Positions 1 through 4,878 of a stretch of DNA of 8,300 bases are shown here, piece by piece. The stretch spans positions 1-8,300 of the forward strand of contig JAFVAS010000114.1 in the NCBI GenBank assembly GCA_017480395.1. Reading direction: 5' to 3'. The notes below the pieces were generated by a model, which saw nothing but the letters and a program-made list of their open reading frames with translations, was not told the DNA's origin and did not search any database. Origin of the DNA: Oscillospiraceae bacterium. GTDB taxonomy: Bacteria; Bacillota; Clostridia; Oscillospirales; Oscillospiraceae. A program made the position numbers and the translations under genes. Within the stretch, counting starts at the first letter, position 1. Each line of letters opens with the position of its first letter.

Positions 1-269
1 AGGGCCGGGATGTCGTAGTGAAACAGCTGCTCAAAGCAGATGTTGCGCTGCTCCGGTGTGAGCTCCTCCAGATAGCCATATTCCATGTTGCCGATCAGCT
101 GGATTCGCTGTGACTCAAAGTGGTCAAAATACCCCACCAACTGCAGGCCAGGACGGTCCACGCTGTCCACATAGATTCTGATGTCCTGATAATTCTCCCC
201 GCCGTAGACGACCTCCAGCGAAAATTCCTCTATGATACGCTCCAGGCGAACAAAATAGCGCTTGTCCAT
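1..269 (-). CDS. hprK: HPr kinase/phosphorylase, N-terminal part (runs off left edge)
   Basis: HprK phosphorylates and dephosphorylates the phosphocarrier HPr on its regulatory serine, linking sugar status to carbon catabolite control in Firmicutes; it acts in the cytoplasm. Only the first 89 codons are present, reading leftward without a stop. They begin MDKRYFVRLERIIEEF and contain DRPGLQLVGYFDHF (about residues 38-51), then RIQLIGNMEYGYLEEL and, at the edge, FHYDIPAL. This series (RPG, G-Y/F-F, R-IQ-IG, D-IP) is the typical HprK N-terminal domain. The Walker A/kinase domain, expected further on in a protein of about 310 residues, lies outside the window. The ATG at 267-269 follows a GGGAGG site with good spacing. 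The gene is divergent from rpmB and has its own promoter. Identification is by family pattern; the missing catalytic half cannot be checked here. Confidence 0.88.
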   Translation of the reverse strand, partial: MDKRYFVRLERIIEEFSLEVVYGGENYQDIRIYVDSVDRPGLQLVGYFDHFESQRIQLIGNMEYGYLEELTPEQRNICFEQLFHYDIPA

Positions 270-319
270 ATGATTCCTCCCAAAACGACGAGATGATATG
301 GTTCATTCCCTTTGCTAAT

Positions 320-348
320 AGTATAACGTCCCTTGCGGAATTTCGCAA
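320..348 (-). promoter_or_regulatory. SigA-type promoter of hprK with internal palindrome
   Basis: On the minus strand a -35 TTGCGA (343-348) and a -10 TATACT (320-325) are separated by exactly 17 bp. Transcription would start near 313, giving a leader of about 45 nt before the hprK ATG. A 16-bp near-palindrome (333-348) covers the -35 and much of the spacer, so this may also be an operator. Confidence 0.7.
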
Positions 349-415
349 CTAAATTTCAATTCCGGCCATTCAAGCGCCGCCGCGCAAGTTTTTTGAAATT
401 TGAGCAAAGATTCTC

Positions 416-444
416 TTGCATTTTACTTGATAATCTGGTACAAT
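416..444 (+). promoter_or_regulatory. SigA-type promoter of rpmB
   Basis: TTGCAT (416-421), a 17-bp spacer, then TACAAT (439-444), preceded by a TGG extended -10 element. Transcription is predicted to start near 451, giving a leader of about 44 nt. It is divergent from the hprK promoter. Confidence 0.75.
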
Positions 445-460
445 AATCGCCGATGCGTAG

Positions 461-482
461 TTCGCTGATATTAAGTAGCGAG
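461..482 (+). promoter_or_regulatory. small hairpin abutting the rpmB Shine-Dalgarno
   Basis: TCGCT (462-466) pairs perfectly with AGCGA (477-481) across a 10-nt loop, with a possible T-G wobble at 461/482. The last base of the 3' arm is the first A of the AGGAGG ribosome site (481-486), so folding could limit access to it. The stem is only 5-6 bp, so the significance is uncertain. Confidence 0.35.
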
Positions 483-494
483 GAGGTTTGGCTA

Positions 495-683
495 ATGGCT
501 AAGTGCGAATTTTGTGATAAGGGCGTCAAGTTTGGTATTCAGGTGTCCCACTCTCATCGCCGCTCCAATCGGACCTGGAAGCCCAACGTGAAGCGCGTCA
601 AGGCTATCGTGAATGGCACTCCCACTCATGTTTATGTCTGCACAAGATGCCTCCGTTCCGGTAAGGTCACCCGTGCGGTCTGA
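495..683 (+). CDS. rpmB: 50S ribosomal protein L28
   Basis: Component of the large ribosomal subunit. The product is 62 residues starting MAKCEFCDKGVKFG, with the family-typical SHSHRRSNRTWKPN segment (18-31). It is the zinc-ribbon (C+) form: two CxxC pairs, C4/C7 and C49/C52, would bind zinc, whereas C- paralogues lack them. The ATG at 495 is chosen over an in-frame ATG at 453 because a strong AGGAGG (481-486) sits 8 nt upstream and the protein then starts at the conserved MAK. The 453 start would lie almost at the predicted transcription start. The gene is monocistronic, with a promoter at 416-444 and a terminator at 733-766. The presence of both Cys pairs suggests expression under zinc-replete conditions; that is family knowledge, and no Zur site was recognised here. 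Confidence 0.97.
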   Translation: MAKCEFCDKGVKFGIQVSHSHRRSNRTWKPNVKRVKAIVNGTPTHVYVCTRCLRSGKVTRAV

Positions 684-713
684 TTTGCGAGGTTCTTCCC
701 TTTCGCATCAGAC
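678..713 (+). repeat. bulged inverted repeat across the rpmB stop codon
   Basis: GTCTGAT (678-684) pairs with ATCAGAC (707-713) and GCGA (687-690) with TCGC (703-706), leaving a two-T bulge and a 12-nt loop. The stem contains the rpmB stop codon. No T-run follows, so it is not itself a classical terminator; it may stabilise the 3' end of the mRNA. Confidence 0.45.
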
Positions 714-732
714 TGATTTCACGAACAAATTA

Positions 733-766
733 CCCCGTACCAGATTTGGTGCGGGGATTTTGTTTT
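733..766 (+). terminator. intrinsic terminator of rpmB
   Basis: A 10-bp stem, CCCCGTACCA (733-742) with TGGTGCGGGG (747-756), includes one G-T wobble and has a GATT loop. It is followed by the T-rich ATTTTGTTTT. It lies about 50 nt after the rpmB stop. Confidence 0.85.
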
Positions 767-798
767 GTCCTCCCCTGTTCCAACGCAAGGAAAGCGAC

Positions 799-830
799 AA
801 AAAAAGGAACCGCTTTGATGGCGGTTCCTT
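799..830 (-). terminator. intrinsic terminator of the tRNA-Gln transcript
   Basis: Read on the minus strand, an 8-bp perfect stem (GGAACCGC / GCGGTTCC, 806-813 and 821-828) with a 7-nt loop is followed by seven Ts (799-805). It starts directly after the encoded CCA end of the tRNA, so the primary transcript is nearly the tRNA alone. Confidence 0.9.
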
Positions 831-904
831 TGGCAGCGGGAGAAGGATTCGAACCCTCACATACAGAGTCAGAGTCTGCTGTGCTACCCTTACACAATCC
901 CGCT
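831..904 (-). tRNA. tRNA-Gln (anticodon CUG)
   Basis: A complete 74-nt cloverleaf with an encoded CCA. The acceptor stem AGCGGGA/TCCCGCT has 7 bp, beginning with an A1-U72 pair, and the discriminator is G. The D stem is GTGT/GCAC with one wobble. The anticodon stem GCAGA/TCTGT carries the loop CTCTGAC, which gives anticodon CUG and reads codon CAG. The variable region is 4 nt, and the T arm is GAGGG-TTCGAAT-CCTTC. It is a single-gene unit between a consensus promoter and its own terminator. The anticodon is CUG and not CUA, so this is not a dedicated amber suppressor. Confidence 0.95.
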
Positions 905-924
905 GTGTTCAAACAACAATAGAT

Positions 925-952
925 ATTATAACCTTCTTTTTCGATTTGTCAA
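925..952 (-). promoter_or_regulatory. consensus SigA promoter of tRNA-Gln
   Basis: Perfect TTGACA (-35, 947-952) and TATAAT (-10, 925-930) on the minus strand, separated by 16 bp. The predicted start is near 918, about 14 nt before the mature tRNA 5' end, as expected for a strongly expressed stable RNA. Confidence 0.88.
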
Positions 953-1031
953 CCCCTTCTCCAAAAAAATAGCAATATCAAAAGAAAACATCTTCTCTCC
1001 GGGGCGAATGCTTTTCTTTTGTCCGATTTGA

Positions 1032-1040
1032 TGCTACAAT
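1032..1040 (+). promoter_or_regulatory. extended -10 promoter of the uracil-DNA glycosylase gene
   Basis: TGC-TACAAT forms an extended -10 element. No good -35 lies 17 bp upstream (TTTTCT at 1012-1017). Transcription would start near 1047, about 31 nt before the ATG at 1078. Confidence 0.5.
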
Positions 1041-1077
1041 AGAGCAATCAAACTGCAATGGGAGCGGGTATATTATT

Positions 1078-1668
1078 ATGACAAAGACAGAACAGCTCGC
1101 CGTGATCTATCAGACAAAATGCCGCGACTGCCGACGCTGTGCGCTTGCCCAGTACCGCCACAACCTGGTCTTTGGCGACGGAAACCCGGACAGGCAGATC
1201 ATGCTGATCGGCGAGGGTCCTGGCGAACAGGAGGATCTGACCGGAATCCCCTTTGTGGGAAAGGCGGGACAGCTGCTGGATCAAATGCTGGACATCATCA
1301 ATCTGACGCGGGAGGATTACTATATCTGCAACATCGTCAAGTGCCGTCCGCCCCAGAACCGGGACCCCCAAACTGTGGAGCAGGACGCCTGCATCCATTG
1401 GCTGAACCAGCAGATCCGCGTGGTCGAGCCCAAAATCGTCGTCTGCCTTGGGCGAATCGCCGCGTGCCGGATTATCCGGGACAACTACCGAATCACGCGG
1501 GAGCACGGGCGGTGGGAACAGCGCAACGGCGTTTGGCTCACCGCGATTTACCACCCCTCCGCCCTGCTCCGGGACGTGAGCAAACGGCCGGAAACCTTTG
1601 ACGACCTGAAATCCATCCAGCAGAAAATCTGGGAAGTATTTCCCGAGCGTCAGTCCGAACCCTGGTAA
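1078..1668 (+). CDS. type-4 (Fe-S) uracil-DNA glycosylase
   Basis: Removes uracil from DNA, arising from cytosine deamination or dUTP incorporation, as the first step of base excision repair. The 196-residue length fits the family. Visible marks: four cysteines spaced as [4Fe-4S] ligands, C15 and C18 (CRDC), C89 (KCRPPQNRDP) and C105; the uracil-pocket motif GEGPGEQED at 45-53 with E46 and the following PFVGKAGQLLD at 58-68; and the C-terminal HPSALLR at 159-165. The ATG at 1078 has a GGGAG about 13 nt upstream, a rather long spacing, but the conserved Cys pair at residues 15/18 supports this start. The gene stands alone. Its last 19 nt overlap tail to tail with the GerMN lipoprotein gene, and I see no terminator between them. 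Confusion with a thermostable DNA polymerase-associated domain of the same superfamily is possible but would not change the call. Confidence 0.93.
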   Translation: MTKTEQLAVIYQTKCRDCRRCALAQYRHNLVFGDGNPDRQIMLIGEGPGEQEDLTGIPFVGKAGQLLDQMLDIINLTREDYYICNIVKCRPPQNRDPQTVEQDACIHWLNQQIRVVEPKIVVCLGRIAACRIIRDNYRITREHGRWEQRNGVWLTAIYHPSALLRDVSKRPETFDDLKSIQQKIWEVFPERQSEPW

Positions 1669-2531
1669 CGCTCCGCCCAGTTTTCAATGGGCGCATCATT
1701 CATGGTAAAGCGCACCTCATCCACTCCGTCCAACTGCGTGATCGAGTTTACGATTGCGCCGATGGACAGCTCGTATCGCTCCGTGGGCGAACAGATCAGC
1801 TCCATCGTCTCCCGATCCAAATCCACAGTGCACAGGCCGTCCAAAATGGAGACGATCTCCAGATGGCTGGCCCCCTGCAAAAACGGAAGCATATCCCGAC
1901 CTGCGGGGCCATTGGTCAGCTGCTGGACAATTGCCTCGGCCTGCGCCAGGACAGAGCTGTCCGTCACCTCACACTCCCGTTCCTCCATACCGAGACCGCT
2001 GCCATCCGCCAGAGGGAAATACAGCTGAAATGTGAGCAGAATCGGGTCCTTGATCTCGCCGATCAGGATCAGGTCCTGCCGTGTCAGCAGATGACTTCCG
2101 GCGCCGGGCAGCTTTTTTCCGTCTACGGTGATGGAGACGGCATTGATTTCATCAAATTGCGTCATGGTCATCACGATGCAGTATTCTGCCTCGGTGAGCT
2201 GGATGTTGGTCAGCCGCTCCAGGTCCTCCGAGAGGTTCAGGCTGAGCACACCGCTTTCCAGAGACCAATCCATAACCTTGGTGCCCACGGGAAAGGTTCG
2301 GCTGTGTTCCTCGGGGAGATAGGATTCGGTCAGGAGAAGATCCAGCGCCTCCGCGATACTGATTGTCTCCCGTTCCACCCGCTCCGAGCGCAGCGCGGAA
2401 CCCGACTCATTGACCGGAGAGGCATAATAGAAGTCCATCCCCTGGGTCTGACTGCTCTGCACCTGGGATGCGGCGCAGGCGGGCAGGAGCAGCGCAAGCA
2501 TCAGAACAAGGGCGGCAAAGGTCTTTTTCAT
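1650..2531 (-). CDS. GerMN-domain lipoprotein, last gene of the two-component operon
   Basis: A 293-residue predicted lipoprotein of the cell surface. The signal peptide MKKTFAALVLMLALLLPAC has the lipobox L16-P17-A18-C19, so C19 should be lipidated. The mature part appears to hold two GerMN-like units (about 33-155 and 165-285). Both open alike (FYYASP and LYFPLAD) and both end in an aromatic- or acid-rich strand with I/VN-V pattern, for example IGAIVNSITQLDGVDEVRF. GerMN occurs in sporulation protein GerM and in LpqB, the lipoprotein partner of the MtrB kinase. The ATG overlaps the kinase stop as ATGA, which predicts translational coupling, and GGAGGAGG lies just upstream. I infer that it tunes the kinase or senses an envelope ligand; a GerM-like sporulation role is the alternative. 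No enzymatic motif is visible. Confidence 0.85.
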   Translation of the reverse strand: MKKTFAALVLMLALLLPACAASQVQSSQTQGMDFYYASPVNESGSALRSERVERETISIAEALDLLLTESYLPEEHSRTFPVGTKVMDWSLESGVLSLNLSEDLERLTNIQLTEAEYCIVMTMTQFDEINAVSITVDGKKLPGAGSHLLTRQDLILIGEIKDPILLTFQLYFPLADGSGLGMEERECEVTDSSVLAQAEAIVQQLTNGPAGRDMLPFLQGASHLEIVSILDGLCTVDLDRETMELICSPTERYELSIGAIVNSITQLDGVDEVRFTMNDAPIENWAERYQGSD

Positions 2532-3415
2532 TGGGCCTCCTCCTCCCGCAGCAGCGGCAGCAAGACGGTAAAGCAGGTTCCGCCCTGGCTGCGCGAACGA
2601 ACCGAGATCGATCCGCCGTTGACAATGACCGTATCCCGCACGATGGACAGACCGAGGCCGGTGCCGCCCGCCTGACGGGAACGGGCCTTGTCCACACGAT
2701 AGAATCGGTCAAAGATCTTGGCCTGATCCTCCTCCGGGATACCGATGCCGGTGTCCTCGATCTCGACGCGCACGGCAGTCACCTGCCTTTGCGTCCGAAT
2801 CCAGATCCGGCCGCCCTGGACGTTATATTTGATCGCATTTTCCACCAGGTTAAAGAGAACCTGATAGATCTCGTCCACACTGGAGTAGACGATGCAGTCC
2901 TCTGCCAGATCCAGGTGAATTTGTACGCTTTTTTGCTCCGCAAGGGGGATCAGCATATGCAGCGCGTCGGTCATGACATCGGACAGATCCACCGCCGTTC
3001 TGGGAGCAACATACCCGTTGTCCATCCGGGTCAGCGCCAGCAGTCGCTCGGTGATACGGGTCAGACGATCCGCCTCCGTGCCGATGTCCTGCACAAACTC
3101 CCGGACGGTCTCCACATCCATGCTCTCGTTCTGGACGATGGAGTCAGTCAGCAGCTTGATGGAGGCCAGCGGGGTCTTCAGCTCATGGGAGGCGTCGGAC
3201 ACAAAGCGTTTGCGCACCGCGTCCGTGCTCTCCAGCCGCTCGGTCAGATCGTTGAAGGCCATCGCAAGGGTGGCCAGCTCATCCCGGCCGGATACCTTGA
3301 CCCGTGTGGAGTACTCCCCTGCCTGCAATTCGTCAATACCGGTGATCAGGCGGCTGATCCGCCGGGTCATGATGCGGGAGAGGAAAAAGCCGATCAGCAG
3401 TGCAAACACCAGCAT
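2528..3415 (-). CDS. histidine kinase, C-terminal part (TM2-HAMP-HisKA-HATPase)
   Basis: The signalling half of a membrane sensor kinase that would phosphorylate the adjacent OmpR-type regulator. It is 295 residues from the first ATG after the UAG. Domains: TM2 (about 1-13), HAMP (14-62), HisKA with H-box SHELKTPLAS (phospho-acceptor H77), then HATPase with N-box NLVENAIKYN (N193), G1-box IEDTGIGIP (D221), F-box FDRFYRVD and G2-box GGTGLGLS. All catalytic residues are present, so this part could be active. However, the ATG at 3415 has no Shine-Dalgarno and sits inside TM2, so it is probably not a native start; expression would need readthrough of the UAG or reinitiation 24 nt after it. The stop overlaps the lipoprotein start (ATGA). 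The architecture is of the PhoR/WalK type. Confidence 0.85.
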   Translation of the reverse strand: MLVFALLIGFFLSRIMTRRISRLITGIDELQAGEYSTRVKVSGRDELATLAMAFNDLTERLESTDAVRKRFVSDASHELKTPLASIKLLTDSIVQNESMDVETVREFVQDIGTEADRLTRITERLLALTRMDNGYVAPRTAVDLSDVMTDALHMLIPLAEQKSVQIHLDLAEDCIVYSSVDEIYQVLFNLVENAIKYNVQGGRIWIRTQRQVTAVRVEIEDTGIGIPEEDQAKIFDRFYRVDKARSRQAGGTGLGLSIVRDTVIVNGGSISVRSRSQGGTCFTVLLPLLREEEAQ

Positions 3416-3439
3416 GAGCAGCGACAGCCGCAGTTGGTT

Positions 3440-3970
3440 CTACTGGAGGCCGTTGATGACGATTCCCTGCTCACTGTCATACTCATAGAGATAGACCGCG
3501 CCGATGGTGGCGTTGCGGTACATGACCGGCGCGGCGCAGGAGCTCCGAAAGGCCCCGGCGCGGTAGTTGGAATAGAAGACGTCCCAGCCGTTCAGGGCCT
3601 GGGTGATCTCCTGGAGCAGGGCATAGCGCGGGTGTTCTTCGCTGATGCCCTCGGTGTCATAGAGCACAAGGCCGTCACAGTCGGTGATGATAATGCGGGA
3701 CATGCGGTTCTCGTCCAGCATGGACATGACCTGACTCACGCCCTCCGCCGTCAGCTCCTCCAGCGGCGCAATGGTGGAGGAGATCAGCGACGCCTGGTTT
3801 TGCAGAGAGGTCTGCTTGGTGTGAAAGACCAGGTCCTGAGAGGTGTAGACGGGATAGAGATTCATGATAACCAGCGCGACCAGAATGAGGGCCAGGTAGG
3901 ACATGGTGAACTTCATCTGTACGCTGCGCCAGATCGGTATTTTGGCCGATTTCTTCTCTGTTGTCTCCAT
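3440..3970 (-). CDS. histidine kinase, N-terminal sensor part ending at UAG
   Basis: It encodes 176 residues before the UAG. A basic cytoplasmic start (METTEKKSAKI) leads to TM1 (about 22-38, SYLALILVALVIMN) and an extracellular region (about 39-170). That region contains IIITDCDGLVLYDTEG and AAPVMYRNATIGAVYLYEY, a PAS/Cache-like sensor pattern. The product stops at NGLQ just before the TM2 that follows in the same frame, so alone it would be a membrane-anchored sensor without a signalling output. The start is ATG at 3970, because AGGAGG (3979-3984) lies 8 nt upstream. A GTG at 3979 is in frame but overlaps that ribosome site and is rejected. The regulator gene ends 31 nt upstream, consistent with one operon. 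Confidence 0.85.
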   Translation of the reverse strand: METTEKKSAKIPIWRSVQMKFTMSYLALILVALVIMNLYPVYTSQDLVFHTKQTSLQNQASLISSTIAPLEELTAEGVSQVMSMLDENRMSRIIITDCDGLVLYDTEGISEEHPRYALLQEITQALNGWDVFYSNYRAGAFRSSCAAPVMYRNATIGAVYLYEYDSEQGIVINGLQ

Positions 3971-3978
3971 CGTCTCCA

Positions 3979-3984
3979 CCTCCT
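3979..3984 (-). promoter_or_regulatory. ribosome binding site fixing the kinase start
   Basis: AGGAGG on the minus strand, 8 nt before the ATG at 3970. It rules out the in-frame GTG at 3979, which overlaps it. Confidence 0.85.
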
Positions 3985-4001
3985 CTCATTTTTTCTTAAA
4001 T

Positions 4002-4691
4002 TCAGCGCTTTTGCAGGTAGTAGCCCACGCCCCACTTGGTCAGGATCAGGGTCGGAGAGCCGGGATCGCGCTCCAGCTTCTCCCGCAGTCGGCGGACATG
4101 GACGTCCACGGTGCGGAAGTCGCCCTGGTACTCGTAGCCCCAAACCTGATCCAGCAGAGTCTCCCGGCTGTACACCCGACCCGGATTGCGCATCAACAGC
4201 TCCATCAGGTCGAACTCCTTGACCGTCAGCTCCACCTCTTCCCCGTCCTTCAGCGCAAGGCGACGGGCCAGATCCAGAGTGACATGGCCCGCGGAGAGCC
4301 GCTCAGATTGCCGCTCCTCCCCGGCGCTGGTCATGCCGGAGCGGCGCAGCAGTGCCCGGATCCGGGCCTTCAGCTCCAGGATATTGAAGGGCTTGGTGAT
4401 ATAATCGTCCGCGCCGGACTCCAGGCCGATGATCTTGTCCGCGTCCTCGCTGCGCGCCGTCAGCATGATGATGGGCACGTTGGAAAATTCCCGAATCCGG
4501 ACGCAGGCTCGGAGTCCGTCGATCTTGGGCATCATGAGGTCCAGGATGATGAGGTCATAGTGGTTGTTCTTTGCCATCTCAACGGCCTGTTCGCCATCGT
4601 AGCCGGTGTCCACCTCGTAGCCCTCGTTCATCAGATTGAACCGTATTCCTTTTACGATGATCTGTTCATCGTCCACAACTAATATCTTCAT
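4002..4691 (-). CDS. OmpR/PhoB-family response regulator
   Basis: A DNA-binding response regulator of 229 residues, first gene of the operon. Receiver domain (about 1-118): acidic pair D7/D8, phospho-acceptor D51 in LIILDLMMP, T78 (IIMLTA), Y97 and K100 (ITKPF), so all key residues are present. The C-terminal winged helix (about 133-229) has ELTVKEFDLMELLMRNPGRV, the recognition-helix region RTVDVHVRRLREKLE, and the closing TKWGVGYY. Length and ending resemble WalR/YycF-type regulators, but orthology cannot be proved here. The ATG at 4691 follows a GGGAGGGAG site. The kinase follows after 31 nt. The gene is divergent from a D,D-carboxypeptidase, a plausible target, though no tandem direct-repeat operator of the WalR type was recognised between them. 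Confidence 0.95.
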   Translation of the reverse strand: MKILVVDDEQIIVKGIRFNLMNEGYEVDTGYDGEQAVEMAKNNHYDLIILDLMMPKIDGLRACVRIREFSNVPIIMLTARSEDADKIIGLESGADDYITKPFNILELKARIRALLRRSGMTSAGEERQSERLSAGHVTLDLARRLALKDGEEVELTVKEFDLMELLMRNPGRVYSRETLLDQVWGYEYQGDFRTVDVHVRRLREKLERDPGSPTLILTKWGVGYYLQKR

Positions 4692-4710
4692 GGCTGCTCC
4701 CTCCCGGTTC

Positions 4711-4739
4711 TTGCATGGGTGACATAAATCTGCTATACT
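4711..4739 (+). promoter_or_regulatory. promoter of the D,D-carboxypeptidase gene
   Basis: TTGCAT (4711-4716), a 17-bp spacer, then TATACT (4734-4739) preceded by TGC (extended -10). The predicted start is near 4746, giving a leader of about 133 nt. It lies close to the regulator ATG, beyond the promoter assigned to the regulator. Confidence 0.68.
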
Positions 4740-4760
4740 AAATATGGATTGCGCATCTGA

Positions 4761-4834
4761 GTGAAGATTTTCACCGCGTTTTCCCGTTCAAAAGGAAAAC
4801 AACCCCTTGATGCCACCCGTAAATCCATCTTACG
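4761..4834. repeat. three consecutive inverted repeats in the shared leader
   Basis: GTGAA-N4-TTCAC (4761-4774), GTTTTCC-N9-GGAAAAC (4778-4800) and CGTAA-N7-TTACG (4818-4834) follow one another within 74 nt. All arms pair perfectly. They would be transcribed in the leaders of both the carboxypeptidase and the regulator if the assigned promoters are right. They could be RNA stems or protein-binding sites; I recognise no known riboswitch. Confidence 0.5.
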
Positions 4835-4850
4835 ATTTGCCGATACAGAT

Positions 4851-4859
4851 AGTATAACA
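4851..4859 (-). promoter_or_regulatory. probable extended -10 promoter of the regulator operon
   Basis: On the minus strand, TGT-TATACT forms an extended -10. No convincing -35 is found 16-18 bp upstream. The same ten bases (ATAGTATAAC on the plus strand) occur at the hprK -10. Transcription would start near 4844, giving a leader of about 153 nt. The plus-strand reading TATAAC (4853-4858) is an alternative, weaker promoter for the carboxypeptidase. Confidence 0.45.
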
Positions 4860-4878
4860 TAAAAGGCAGGAGTTTCCT

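Larger units (their letters stand above)
2528..3970 (-). pseudogene. histidine kinase gene interrupted by one in-frame UAG
   Basis: This is the whole kinase locus read as one frame, about 480 codons with UAG at codon 177 (3440-3442). Upstream and downstream parts are in the same frame with no other lesion. Joined, they give a complete kinase: TM1, extracellular sensor, TM2, HAMP, HisKA, HATPase. Either a point mutation has broken the gene, the codon is read through, the two parts are made separately, or it is a base-call error. The two halves are described separately. Confidence 0.75.

Noticed and set aside
124..348. A 74-codon open frame on the minus strand near the left edge
   Set aside because: It overlaps hprK in a different frame and starts upstream of the predicted hprK transcription start.
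453..494. Longer rpmB start at ATG 453
   Set aside because: It lies within a few bases of the predicted transcription start and has no ribosome site. The ATG at 495 follows AGGAGG and gives the conserved MAK start.
831..904. tRNA as an amber suppressor serving the kinase UAG
   Set aside because: The anticodon loop CTCTGAC gives CUG, not CUA, and all stems fit an ordinary tRNA-Gln.
613..972. A 119-codon open frame after rpmB
   Set aside because: It runs through the rpmB 3' end, two terminators and the tRNA gene in another frame; it has no ribosome site or homology pattern.
2468..4222. A 584-codon open frame on the plus strand, antisense to the kinase
   Set aside because: It spans three real genes on the opposite strand and has shadow-like composition (Q, H, G, R rich). 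It neither explains the UAG nor has a ribosome site.
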